Of a stretch of DNA of 36,066 nucleotides, positions 7,809-16,025 are shown in pieces. This DNA comes from Bacillota bacterium. GTDB lineage: Bacteria > Bacillota > Bacilli > Alicyclobacillales > SLC66. Location of the stretch: assembly GCA_026627345.1 (NCBI GenBank), contig JAPNUP010000073.1, positions 1-36,066 on the forward strand. Reading direction: 5' to 3'. The notes below the pieces were generated by a model. The model saw nothing but the letters and a program-made list of their open reading frames with translations. It searched no databases and was not told the DNA's origin. Position 1 is the first letter of the stretch. Each line of letters starts with the position of its first letter. The position numbers were made by a program, and so were the translations under genes.

Positions 7809-8696
7809 ATGATTCAAGAAACACTCCTCACTGATAGCTCGTTAAGTCAAGCGGCACTCGACGAGCGCCCTGGCTTTGGCAAACGTTTCTGGAGCTCGGG
7901 TATGACGAGGCTCGGTCTTGGTTTATTGGTCGCTTTAGTGCTGTTCTCCTTTGTGGGACCGCTCGTTTACAGACACAGCGCAACTACGGCACACTTGCTG
8001 GCGACCGATGCGTCGCCGTCCGGGCAGTTTCCACTCGGAACAGATAGTATCGGGCACAACGTGTTGGCACAGCTGATGGTCGGAGGCCAATCTTCACTGG
8101 AAGTCGGTTTTGCGGCCGCCATCGTCGCCATGATCTGGGGGACCGTGTATGGGCTGCTCAGTGGCATGATCGGTGGCGTCGTCGATACAGTGTTGATGCG
8201 GATCGTGGACATTTTGCTCTCGGTCCCTGCTATCTTTATTCTATTGTTCCTCAACGTTGCGTTTCAGCCAAGCATCACAGTGATGATTTTCGTCTTAGCC
8301 TCAACCTCTTGGCTAGGCGTCAGCCGCTTAGTGCGCGCAGAAGCGATGGGGATCAAGAGTCAGCTGTATGTAGAGGCGGCACGGGCGACCGGAACAGGCG
8401 TATGGCGCATCATGACGCGCTATCTGCTGCCGAACTTTCTTGGAACGGTACTGGTAGCAGCGACGTTCCAAGTTGCCGATGCCATCTTGGCGATGGCTGG
8501 CCTCAGCTTTCTCGGACTCGGACTGCCACCTCCCACGCCGAACTGGGGCGGTATGCTCTCAGACGGGATGAACTACATGTTTCAAAACTCCTGGTGGCTC
8601 ATCTATCCGCCTGGACTCTGTATTTTGATTGCGCAGGTGTCTATCAACTTGATAGGCGACGGCTTGCGAAATGCCATTGAGACTCGCGAACGCTGA
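7809..8696 (+). CDS. Peptide ABC importer permease 1 (OppC/DppC type)
   Basis: A 295-residue membrane protein with about six helices. After a cytoplasmic N terminus comes TRLGLGLLVALVLFSFVGPL, then the OppC-type external loop FPLGTDSIGHNVLAQLMVGG, which is diagnostic of the C subunit (LGTDxxGRD in relatives). The EAA loop that docks on the ATPase is YVEAARATGTG, followed by the LPPPTPNWGGML loop near the C terminus. The start is ATG 7809 after AAAGGAG. In most opp operons the permeases come before the ATPases and the B subunit before C; here ATPases come first and C precedes B. Confidence 0.93.
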   Translation: MIQETLLTDSSLSQAALDERPGFGKRFWSSGMTRLGLGLLVALVLFSFVGPLVYRHSATTAHLLATDASPSGQFPLGTDSIGHNVLAQLMVGGQSSLEVGFAAAIVAMIWGTVYGLLSGMIGGVVDTVLMRIVDILLSVPAIFILLFLNVAFQPSITVMIFVLASTSWLGVSRLVRAEAMGIKSQLYVEAARATGTGVWRIMTRYLLPNFLGTVLVAATFQVADAILAMAGLSFLGLGLPPPTPNWGGMLSDGMNYMFQNSWWLIYPPGLCILIAQVSINLIGDGLRNAIETRER

Positions 8697-8748
8697 GCGT
8701 ATCGAATCACGCTCGCGTTCTCGGTGGTAAAGGAGGATCCGGGCATTT

Positions 8749-9702
8749 ATGTTGAAGTATACCCTTCGACGCATTATCGAAGCGATTCCGACTGTGCTAG
8801 GGGTTACACTGTTGTCGTTTGTCCTGATTCACATTGTGCCAGGCAGTCCGGTGCGCATTCTTCTTGGCAATCATTACACGCCCTACCGAGCGGAATTGCT
8901 CTCGCGTACACTCGGCCTGAACAAACCGTTGCCGGTTCAGTACTTTACTTGGCTTGGCAACTTGCTTCACGGCAACTTCGGGTACTCGTACACCTACGAC
9001 AAACCGGTGGTATCGCTGATGTTACAGGCGCTTCCGCACACGATTATCATCGTCGTCGTCGCTGTGTTGGCGGCGCACGTGTTCGCGGTGTTTCTCGGGT
9101 CAGTGCAAGCCTACTTTGAGAATACTAAATTCGATCAAATCGTCACGGTGATCAACTACTTCTTCTACTCGATGCCGACTTTCTGGTTGGCGGTGTTGTT
9201 GATTATCTTTTTCTCGATCGATCTCAACTGGTTTCCCTCAGGGGGCATTGTCAACACACAACTCGCTTCGCCTAGTTTTGGCGACTGGGCGAAGCACTTG
9301 GTGCTCCCGATTGCGGCTTTGTTCTTGGTCTCGGTCGCAGGCTGGGCGAGATATATGCGCTCTTCGATGCGCGAAGCGCTTTTACAGGACTATGTGCGCA
9401 CCGCGCGCATGAAAGGCGCCAAGGAGTTTCGCGTGATTTTTGTTCATGCGCTGCGCAACTCCATTCTGCCTCTGATTACGCTTCTCGGTCTGTCTTTACC
9501 GGCGCTTCTCAGTGGTGCACTGTTTGTCGAAGAGGTCTTTAACTACCCAGGTATGGGGCTTCTCTACTGGGATGCGGTCAACTCTCGTGATTATCCTATC
9601 ATTATGGGTATCACTGTATTCGTAGGACTGGTGACGGTGATCGGCAATCTGATCGCGGACCTGCTCTATGGGCTGATCGATCCCCGCATTCAGTACACAT
9701 AA
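8749..9702 (+). CDS. Peptide ABC importer permease 2 (OppB/DppB type)
   Basis: A 317-residue membrane protein, the second half of the translocation pore. The N-terminal helix with RRIIEAIPTVLGVTLLSFVL, the VPGSPVRILLG segment, LGLNKPLPVQYFTWLGNLLHG and the EAA-type loop YVRTARMKGAKE followed by HALRNSILPLITLLG are all standard for OppB. The start is ATG 8749, 12 bases after AAAGGAGG, a rather long spacing. It ends 36 bases before the glycerate kinase start with no terminator between, so the two are likely co-transcribed. Confidence 0.93.
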   Translation: MLKYTLRRIIEAIPTVLGVTLLSFVLIHIVPGSPVRILLGNHYTPYRAELLSRTLGLNKPLPVQYFTWLGNLLHGNFGYSYTYDKPVVSLMLQALPHTIIIVVVAVLAAHVFAVFLGSVQAYFENTKFDQIVTVINYFFYSMPTFWLAVLLIIFFSIDLNWFPSGGIVNTQLASPSFGDWAKHLVLPIAALFLVSVAGWARYMRSSMREALLQDYVRTARMKGAKEFRVIFVHALRNSILPLITLLGLSLPALLSGALFVEEVFNYPGMGLLYWDAVNSRDYPIIMGITVFVGLVTVIGNLIADLLYGLIDPRIQYT

Positions 9703-9738
9703 GCGGGGCTTAGTAGATAGTCCTTGGGAGGGTTACCC

Positions 9739-10881
9739 ATGCGCGTGCTGCTGGCTCCGGACTCTTTTAAAGGGGCGTTGTCAGCGCCAGCGGTCTGCCA
9801 GGCGATGGAACAAGGGATTCACATCGCCTTGCCAGACGCTGTCGTAGATACCTTGCCAGTGGCAGACGGAGGGGAAGGGACCGTCGAGTGTGTACTGCGG
9901 GCGACTGGCGGTCAAAAAGTCGCGGTGTCGGTGCCGGATCTGTTCGGTGAAGACATGTGCGCGAGTTACGGGCGATTGCCCGACGGTACGGCTGTGATGG
10001 AGGTCGCCTCTGTACTCTCTCGCCAAGTTCTGGGTACGCGTGAGCCTGATATCTTTCGCGCAAACAGTGCAGGTGTCGGTCATATGATCGTTCATGCGAT
10101 CGAATGCGGTGTCAAGAAGATTGTCTTGGGATTAGGTGGTAGCGCGACGAATGATGCAGGTATCGGGTTACTGCACGCCTTAGGTGTCCGCCTACTAGAC
10201 TTCGCTGGCCGCGAGTTACTACCTATCCCGCTCAGTGGCTTGCAGCTTGCGCACTTGGATTTACGCGGGCTCCACCCTGGTCTTGCCGATGTGGAACTTC
10301 GCGTGGCGTGTGATGTGACCAATCCACTGTGTGGACCGTATGGTGCTACGGCTGTGTTCGGTCCGCAAAAAGGTGTGACTTCGCAGCAGATCCCTGTGCT
10401 TGACGAAGCACTCGCGCAATTTGCAAACGTTGTGAAAGAGGATCTAGGCACGTCGATTCTGGATCTACCAGGCGCAGGGGCAGCAGGGGGAATCGGCGGT
10501 GCACTTGCTGGTGTGCTCGGCGCGCCACTTGTCAGCGGGATCGACTTGATGCTCGATCTTTGTGCGTTTGACGAACGCGTGCGCGGCGCCGATTTGGTGA
10601 TCACCGGCGAGGGGCAGACGGATCAACAGACGGTCACGGGGAAAGTCGTCTTAGGCGTCGCGAGACGAGCGAAGCGTCACGGCGTGCCGGTGATTGCTCT
10701 GTCCGGGGCAGTGTCCGCTGACGCAACTGCGCCGCTTCACGAACAGGGTGTCACCGCACTATTCTCGGTAGCACACAGTGCTGTCACACTCGCGCAAGCG
10801 ATTGCGCAGACGAAAGACGATCTTGTCATAGCGACCCAGGAAATCATGCGTCTGTTTGTAGCCGGTGTAAGGCACTCCTGA
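9739..10881 (+). CDS. Glycerate kinase (GlxK/GarK family)
   Basis: Phosphorylates D-glycerate with ATP to a phosphoglycerate that enters glycolysis; a cytoplasmic enzyme of 380 residues, the usual length. The N terminus MRVLLAPDSFKGALSA and PVADGGEGTVE are the family hallmarks, as are LGGSATNDAGIGLLHALG, the Gly-rich GAGAAGGIGGALAGV and the C-terminal ITGEGQTDQQTVTGK. The start is ATG 9739 after GGGAGG; an in-frame TTG at 9724 overlaps that site and is not used. It is the last gene of the importer transcript. A link between a peptide-type importer and glycerate is not obvious; glycerate may come from glyoxylate or serine breakdown. Confidence 0.94.
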   Translation: MRVLLAPDSFKGALSAPAVCQAMEQGIHIALPDAVVDTLPVADGGEGTVECVLRATGGQKVAVSVPDLFGEDMCASYGRLPDGTAVMEVASVLSRQVLGTREPDIFRANSAGVGHMIVHAIECGVKKIVLGLGGSATNDAGIGLLHALGVRLLDFAGRELLPIPLSGLQLAHLDLRGLHPGLADVELRVACDVTNPLCGPYGATAVFGPQKGVTSQQIPVLDEALAQFANVVKEDLGTSILDLPGAGAAGGIGGALAGVLGAPLVSGIDLMLDLCAFDERVRGADLVITGEGQTDQQTVTGKVVLGVARRAKRHGVPVIALSGAVSADATAPLHEQGVTALFSVAHSAVTLAQAIAQTKDDLVIATQEIMRLFVAGVRHS

Positions 10882-10897
10882 TGGGTTCTAGAAAATA

Positions 10898-10931
10898 CAA
10901 ATGGCCACCGCCATTCTGCGGTGGCCATTTG
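10898..10931. terminator. Bidirectional terminator between glycerate kinase and amylase genes
   Basis: A 14-bp perfect stem, starting CAAATGGCCACC, closes on a six-base loop in the gap between two convergent genes. The A/T pairs at its base supply a short U tract in both directions, better on the minus strand (GTATTTTC). It most likely ends both transcripts. Confidence 0.78.
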
Positions 10932-10933
10932 CG

Positions 10934-13288
10934 TTACAGACCAGCGGATGAGCGTTGTTCCACAAACAACATGGCAGCGCCGTAGGAACCAAGGGGAAGC
11001 GTAATTGTGCCGTGCGCAACGGTGTAGGTGCGGTTGCCGTGCAGGGCGTCTTCAAGGATTGTGCCGTTTGGCAATAAAGTAGATACCGAGACTTTGATGG
11101 TATGGGCTGCCCCATTGTTGACTGCCACGATTGCTGTGCTGTTCTGGGCTTTATGGCCAAGCGCGTCGCGCCCATCGCGGATCGTTCGCGCATAGACGAG
11201 ATCGTCACCTTCTGCCAACAGCTGCTGATAAGCGCCAGATTGCAACACCGGGTGCGTGTTGCGGATGCGACCGAGCAGTTGGTAGTAGGCGATCAATGAT
11301 TGATTGGCCCGCCCCCACGGATAGGTGCCGCGGTTGAGCGGATCAGAGAAGCCGATCATGCCGGCCTCATCGCCGTAGTATATATCCGGGACTCCGACAA
11401 ATCCGTACTGAAAGGCGGTTACTTCTTTCAGCTTGGCCATTCCCAGGGAAGCCTCGGCTTTAGTAGGCTTCCAGGTCGCTTGCTGATAAGCGGTCAAGCC
11501 GGTGGCGTCAGGAGCGCCTTCGAGAATCGTCAAGATGCGCTCTGTATCTTGTGACCCGAGTAGATTCATCTCCGCGTACATGGCGGGCTGCGGGTACTGT
11601 TCTAGCATCTGCATGAGTGTGTTGCCAAACTGACTGGCGTTCATGGCGTAGTTTTGCACATTGCCATCATTGTAATTGCCCCGGAAAAAGGAGATCACGG
11701 CGTCTCTAAAAGGATAGTTCATGGTGGAATCCCACGTCGTTCCGGTCAACCAGTCGACACCATTGTCGTCCGTCGGGTTGTTCCAGTCCTCTCCGATAAT
11801 AGCGGCTTGCGGATCGATGCGCTTGACAGCCTTGCGAAAGGCGGTCCACCAAGGGATCGAAAAGTTCGCGTTATTGGCAGAATCCAACCGCCAGCCAGAT
11901 GCCCCCATCGTCAGCCAGTAGGCTGCAACCGAGTTTTTACTCGGATTCGTTGGGTCCGACGGATCGTACTTGCCATAGACAAACTGTTGCCACGCGACAG
12001 ATGACGTATTGGTTTGCGGCAGTGTGTCAACCCCGGACCAGTCGATGTAAGGGGGATTATTGCCCGGACTCCACTCGTACCAGTTATAAGACGGCGCATG
12101 CAGTTTCGGGTTCTCATACTCTTGCCAGGCTCCTACCGATGGATAGTTACCGAACTTGTTGAAGTATACGCTATCACTACCAGTGTCTTCGAAAACCCCA
12201 TCGAGAATGATATGCATACCGCGCGCCTTGGCGGCTTTCACCAGATCGATGTACGTTTGCAAAGTCCCGAAACCTGGATCGATCTCCATGTAGTTGCCGG
12301 TGTCGTACTTGTGGTTTGACTCCGACTGGAAAATCGGTGTGAGATAGAGGGTGTTGACGCCAAGACTTTGCAGATAGCCAAGCTTATCGATGATTCCGCG
12401 CAGGTCGCCACCAAAGAAATCGGTATTCCAATTGCCGTTTCCATGAAGGGCCAGCTGTTCTTTGTAATCAGGACTACCGGGATCAACAGTTACATTGGGA
12501 TCATAAGGCGAACTGTACCAGTTTTTGTGAAATTGAATGGGAACAAGTCCTTCTTGACCATCGGCGGTAGTACCTATGGCAAGTTGCGTTTTCGGATTCT
12601 CGTCGTTACTTTTGTTGCCGTTGTTGAAGCGATCCGGAAATATCTCGTAGATAATGCCGTGGCGAAGCCATGTAGGCGTGGTAAAAGTGCGTGCATATAC
12701 GGTGATTTGGTAGTTGACGACACCGAATGCGTTCGGATAGACACTGCCGACACCACCGTAACCAGCGTCGTTATTGCCGTAATAAGCGACCTGATGGTGA
12801 TCAGTCAGCATGAAGTCGTAGCTGAGGACGCCTGGCTGTGCCAGTTTGGCAGCTGGAATCGTGCCTTGCCATACGGCTCGTCCTGTCGTCGATGAGAGGC
12901 CTGTTGCCAGTCGAGTCATCGCGGCTGAGAGTCGGTGCATAGGGATCGTTGCGGTGGCGTTTGCATGGCCGTTGACATTGCTCAGCTCGATCGCCGCGGC
13001 ATTGACAGTTGCGGGGGCCACGATTCTTAAAACGACCTGTGACTTTGTAGGTGCAGCTCCGAAAGGAGAGCGATAGAAGGATGCGTATGAATCTGCGTAG
13101 ATCTCGGACTGCCAGTTCACCGCTGCAGTCCGCTGTGCTGCTGTGAGGGACTTGGCGTATGTCTCTTGTGGGCTCAGCCAATTGCTTTGTAAAAGCCCAA
13201 CACCAGTAGTTGCGACTGCTAAGATGGTGAGCGCCGTTCGCCAATGCAACCGGCGATGCGAAGCGGTGCGATCTGTATGAGCCAACAT
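10934..13288 (-). CDS. Secreted GH13 alpha-amylase/neopullulanase-type glycosidase
   Basis: A 784-residue glycoside hydrolase that should act on starch or pullulan outside the cell. Residues 17-45 form a signal segment ending in TYA. Residues 60-200 look like the N-terminal beta domain of neopullulanases (SFYRSPFG, YYGNNDAGYGG). The barrel follows: EIFPDRFNNGN, region I at Asp363 (DGVFEDTG), region II at Arg467/Asp469 (GWRLDSANN), region III at Glu500 (IIGEDWN), region IV at Asp581 (LLGSQDTER) and YYGDEAGM near 640. The catalytic triad Asp469-Glu500-Asp581 is complete. The two family histidines are not: Asp368 replaces His in region I and Gln580 replaces His in region IV. Upstream are a promoter, a CcpA-like site and a leader with repeats. 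Start ATG after AAGGGG. Confidence 0.92.
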   Translation of the reverse strand: MLAHTDRTASHRRLHWRTALTILAVATTGVGLLQSNWLSPQETYAKSLTAAQRTAAVNWQSEIYADSYASFYRSPFGAAPTKSQVVLRIVAPATVNAAAIELSNVNGHANATATIPMHRLSAAMTRLATGLSSTTGRAVWQGTIPAAKLAQPGVLSYDFMLTDHHQVAYYGNNDAGYGGVGSVYPNAFGVVNYQITVYARTFTTPTWLRHGIIYEIFPDRFNNGNKSNDENPKTQLAIGTTADGQEGLVPIQFHKNWYSSPYDPNVTVDPGSPDYKEQLALHGNGNWNTDFFGGDLRGIIDKLGYLQSLGVNTLYLTPIFQSESNHKYDTGNYMEIDPGFGTLQTYIDLVKAAKARGMHIILDGVFEDTGSDSVYFNKFGNYPSVGAWQEYENPKLHAPSYNWYEWSPGNNPPYIDWSGVDTLPQTNTSSVAWQQFVYGKYDPSDPTNPSKNSVAAYWLTMGASGWRLDSANNANFSIPWWTAFRKAVKRIDPQAAIIGEDWNNPTDDNGVDWLTGTTWDSTMNYPFRDAVISFFRGNYNDGNVQNYAMNASQFGNTLMQMLEQYPQPAMYAEMNLLGSQDTERILTILEGAPDATGLTAYQQATWKPTKAEASLGMAKLKEVTAFQYGFVGVPDIYYGDEAGMIGFSDPLNRGTYPWGRANQSLIAYYQLLGRIRNTHPVLQSGAYQQLLAEGDDLVYARTIRDGRDALGHKAQNSTAIVAVNNGAAHTIKVSVSTLLPNGTILEDALHGNRTYTVAHGTITLPLGSYGAAMLFVEQRSSAGL

Positions 13289-13300
13289 TCTTCCCCTTTT

Positions 13301-13331
13301 CTATCTAAATAACGGCGTAGCCGCTTATTTT
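13301..13331. repeat. REP-like hairpin repeat, copy A (amylase leader)
   Basis: The 22 bases at 13308-13329 (AATAACGGCG...GCTTATT) form an AATAA/TTATT plus CGGC/GCCG hairpin with a GTA loop and one bulged C. The same 22 bases recur exactly, on the opposite strand, at 35960-35981. The preceding CTATCTA is shared with copy B. In the amylase mRNA this copy lies directly before the ribosome binding site. Confidence 0.7.
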
Positions 13332-13342
13332 TCCCGTAGGCG

Positions 13343-13360
13343 GTGGTGCGAGAGCACCAC
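13343..13360. other. Perfect hairpin in the amylase leader
   Basis: GTGGTGC pairs with GCACCAC over a GAGA loop, midway between the two repeat copies. With the repeat hairpins it makes the amylase leader a chain of three stem-loops. Confidence 0.55.
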
Positions 13361-13368
13361 GTCACCGT

Positions 13369-13392
13369 CTATCTAAATAACGGCGCAGCCGC
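13369..13392. repeat. REP-like repeat, copy B (amylase leader)
   Basis: A 24-base direct repeat of 13301-13324 with one difference (GGCGC for GGCGT), 68 bases away. It lacks the TTATT closing arm of copy A, so it can form only the short CGGC/GCCG hairpin. Confidence 0.65.
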
Positions 13393-13399
13393 CTCTCTG

Positions 13400-13413
13400 T
13401 GGAAACGTTTGCA
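13400..13413. promoter_or_regulatory. CcpA-type cre site at the amylase start of transcription
   Basis: TGGAAACGTTTGCA (TGCAAACGTTTCCA on the gene strand) matches the cre consensus TGNAANCGNWNNCW. It lies just downstream of the proposed -10 box and over the likely transcription start, the place where CcpA represses amylase genes in bacilli. The amylase is therefore probably under carbon catabolite repression. Another LacI-family sugar repressor could bind the same form of site. Confidence 0.65.
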
Positions 13414-13419
13414 CTAGGG

Positions 13420-13448
13420 ATTTTATCATAGGATGCAAAGAGAGTAAA
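13420..13448 (-). promoter_or_regulatory. Promoter of the amylase gene
   Basis: On the minus strand TTTACT (13448-13443), a 17-base spacer and TAAAAT (13425-13420) form a reasonable sigma-A promoter. Transcription would start near 13413, giving a leader of about 125 bases. Confidence 0.58.
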
Positions 13449-13470
13449 CGGATCAGTCAAAGGTGGGGGG

Positions 13471-14058
13471 TTATCTTAGTTTCCTGTGAATGTAGAGATA
13501 GAGACCGACTGTTACCAAAACAGCCACCACGATGAAGGCTGTATCTTGTTTCCAGTGCGCCAAGATCCAGTGAACCGCCTCCACTACCACGCCGCCGAGC
13601 AGTACGAAACTGGTGGTCCAGAGGAGGGACGACAGTAGTAAAACAGGGACAAATATACGCAGCTTCACGCGATTGATTCCGGCGACATAGGGAACGATGT
13701 CGCGCACGAAGGCAATGTAACGAGAGACTACGATCGTTAAAATGGTGTACTTCTGAAATAACGACTCACTTCGTTGCAAACGGGCTTCCGTTAGAAAGAC
13801 GTACTTACCGTATTTGACGATAAAAGGACGACCAAGCCATCGACCAAGCCCGTACGCGATCATCGCGCCGGCGAATGTACCGAGGCCTGTAGCCAAAATC
13901 ACTGGCACAGGCGCCAGATGATAGTGAGGAATCCGTGTAAGAGCGCCCGCCGTGGTCAATTCTGTTTCCCCGGGAACGATCAAGATGAAGTATTCCAGTG
14001 CCAACAAGATAAAAAGTCCGATATACCGATAAGTGGTGATAATGGCTAAAATCTGCAC
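13471..14058 (-). CDS. DedA family membrane protein
   Basis: A 195-residue integral membrane protein of the DedA/SNARE-associated family, whose members include lipid-carrier and phospholipid translocases and matter for envelope homeostasis. Features: the re-entrant motif LIVPGETELTTAGAL near the N terminus, GLGRWLGRPFIVKYGKY in the centre, and SRYIAFVRDIVPYVAGIN, which is the conserved Arg-containing second re-entrant region. A strongly hydrophobic end follows. The start is GTG 14058, seven bases after GAGGG; the open frame continues upstream but the extension has no membrane or family character. It is transcribed towards the amylase gene but lies beyond that gene's own promoter. The exact substrate is unknown. 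Confidence 0.85.
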   Translation of the reverse strand: MQILAIITTYRYIGLFILLALEYFILIVPGETELTTAGALTRIPHYHLAPVPVILATGLGTFAGAMIAYGLGRWLGRPFIVKYGKYVFLTEARLQRSESLFQKYTILTIVVSRYIAFVRDIVPYVAGINRVKLRIFVPVLLLSSLLWTTSFVLLGGVVVEAVHWILAHWKQDTAFIVVAVLVTVGLYLYIHRKLR

Positions 14059-14224
14059 GTTGTGGCCCTCATCTCTTTGCTGCGCTCCTTGATCAATATG
14101 TCCTAGTTCGCTGAATATTAGCTGGAGAATGCAGAGTCCGTCTCCAGGCGGAGGTCGCGGTGTCCGCAATCTGCTATGCTATCGATAGGGGCGAGTGCCC
14201 ACATTGAGAAGGAGGAATGAGTCT

Positions 14225-16012
14225 ATGCTCTCATTTCCTAAGCCGGGACTTTCGGAATTCTATCGGACCTACAACATCGCTGGTTTTGCCGTTAGCGCGG
14301 ACGAGAGTCGAATCGCCATCTCGACCAATCTCAGTGGCAAGTACAATGTCTGGGGTCTGGATCTGCCGAATACCTTCCCTTATCCGCTCTCGTATCAAGA
14401 CCAAGTTCCCGCTTTTATCCGCTTTGATCCACAGGATCGCTACATATTAGTGGGTTTCGATCAAGACGGGGATGAAAAGATTCAGATCTATGCCCTATCT
14501 CCGCAAGGAGGCGCACCAGTCGGAGTGCGCATGGCCAAGGGCAAACGGCACGACTTCGGCGCGCTGTCGCGCGACGGGGACCGACTATACTACACGTCTG
14601 ACAAAGACAACGCGCGTTTGCAGAACATTTACCGCTACGACTTGGTGACAGAGACTGAAGAAGTGCTTGTGGAAGGAAACGAAGCACCGGTATTTTTCCT
14701 CAGTGTGTCGCCTGATGAGTCGACGATTTTATATGCGGTGGTGTTCGGCAATACGCATGTAATCCCGTACTTACTCAGAAAAGGACAAAAGGTATGTATT
14801 TCCCCAGATCCGACGGTGTCACAAACGGTGGAGGACGCGCGGTTTATCGATGACGACACACTGCTGTTTACCACCAATTACGGCAAGTCGTATTCGTATG
14901 TAGCCAAGTATAGCGTGTTGACAGGTGAATTGACAGAAGTGTTCAGTGTACCGGGTAAAGAGATTTCAGCGATCGCGTGTACAGAGGGCGTCAAGAAAAT
15001 GTATGTTAGCGCGTCATCCGGCGTCGAAGACAATCTCTATGAAGGCGATCTGGCCACTGGTGCATTTGTCGAGGTTGCGTTTCCTGGTGCACTCATTAAT
15101 GGGTTAAAGATGGGACGCAGTGGACAGGTGTACGGGGTGATTACTCAAGAAAACAGACCGGGCAACTTATACATGCGCAGTGTAGATGGACAGTGGCAGG
15201 CACTGACTTCTAATCGCGTGCTCGGGGTCGACGAGTCACGCATGTCAAGGGCACAGACTGTGCGTTATCCTTCTTTTGACGGACTGGAGATTGAAGCGCT
15301 TTTTTATCGTGCACCAGCAGATGTAGCCAACGGGTACACGATTATCATGCCACACGGCGGTCCGCAAGCTGCAGACCGCAAATATTTTTGGTCGTTTACT
15401 CAGTTTCTGATTTCGCAGGGGTACGACATCTTTGCACCAAATTTTCGCGGGAGTTCAGGATATGGTGCGGAGTTTACCGAGATGGTCAACGGTGACTGGG
15501 GCGGCGGGCCGCGCCGGGATATGGTGGCTGGTATCGAATGGCTGCTCTCGCAAGGTTTGGCGCACCGCGATCGACTGTTTGTGCTAGGCGCGAGCTATGG
15601 CGGATATATGACCTTGCTCCTACACGGACGGCACGCGGACTACTTTTGCGCCGCAGTGGACATCTTTGGTCCGTGTAATATGTTTACGTTTATTGACTCG
15701 GTGCCAGAGTCATGGAAGCCGATGATGGATCTGTTGGTAGGGCATCCAGAGCGCGATCGCGAAAAATTGCGCGAGGACTCGCCGATTACCTATCTTGACA
15801 CAATGACAAAGCCGATGCTGGTGATTCAAGGTGCGCACGATCCAAGAGTGGTCAAGGCCGAGTCGGATCAGATCGTCGAGGCCCTGAGGGCCAAAGGGAG
15901 AGAGATCGAATACATCGTGCTCGAGGATGAGGGGCACGGATTTACCAAGAAGGAAAACGAGCTGCGCGTGTATCAAGCAGTAGCTGATTTTCTCGCGAAG
16001 CACCGAGCGTAG
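14225..16012 (+). CDS. S9 family serine peptidase (acylaminoacyl-peptidase/prolyl oligopeptidase type)
   Basis: A 595-residue cytoplasmic peptidase that trims short peptides or N-acylated residues. The first part (about 1-340) is a beta-propeller built from repeats such as ISTNLSGKYNVWGLDL and LYYTSDKDNARLQNIYRYD, which screens out large substrates. The C-terminal alpha/beta hydrolase domain has the nucleophile Ser457 in GASYGGY, Asp539 in QGAHDPRV and His571 in DEGHGF, plus the oxyanion segment MPHGGPQ. The start is ATG 14225, nine bases after AAGGAGG. There is no signal peptide. With the peptide importer upstream and PepF downstream it fits a peptide-utilising lifestyle. It is probably co-transcribed with the methyltransferase gene 13 bases further on. 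Confidence 0.92.
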   Translation: MLSFPKPGLSEFYRTYNIAGFAVSADESRIAISTNLSGKYNVWGLDLPNTFPYPLSYQDQVPAFIRFDPQDRYILVGFDQDGDEKIQIYALSPQGGAPVGVRMAKGKRHDFGALSRDGDRLYYTSDKDNARLQNIYRYDLVTETEEVLVEGNEAPVFFLSVSPDESTILYAVVFGNTHVIPYLLRKGQKVCISPDPTVSQTVEDARFIDDDTLLFTTNYGKSYSYVAKYSVLTGELTEVFSVPGKEISAIACTEGVKKMYVSASSGVEDNLYEGDLATGAFVEVAFPGALINGLKMGRSGQVYGVITQENRPGNLYMRSVDGQWQALTSNRVLGVDESRMSRAQTVRYPSFDGLEIEALFYRAPADVANGYTIIMPHGGPQAADRKYFWSFTQFLISQGYDIFAPNFRGSSGYGAEFTEMVNGDWGGGPRRDMVAGIEWLLSQGLAHRDRLFVLGASYGGYMTLLLHGRHADYFCAAVDIFGPCNMFTFIDSVPESWKPMMDLLVGHPERDREKLREDSPITYLDTMTKPMLVIQGAHDPRVVKAESDQIVEALRAKGREIEYIVLEDEGHGFTKKENELRVYQAVADFLAKHRA

Positions 16013-16025
16013 GGGGACTTGCAGG

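Noticed and set aside
10092-10604. 170-codon open frame on the minus strand
   Set aside because: Antisense to the glycerate kinase; the Ser/Pro/Ala-rich translation is typical of a shadow frame.
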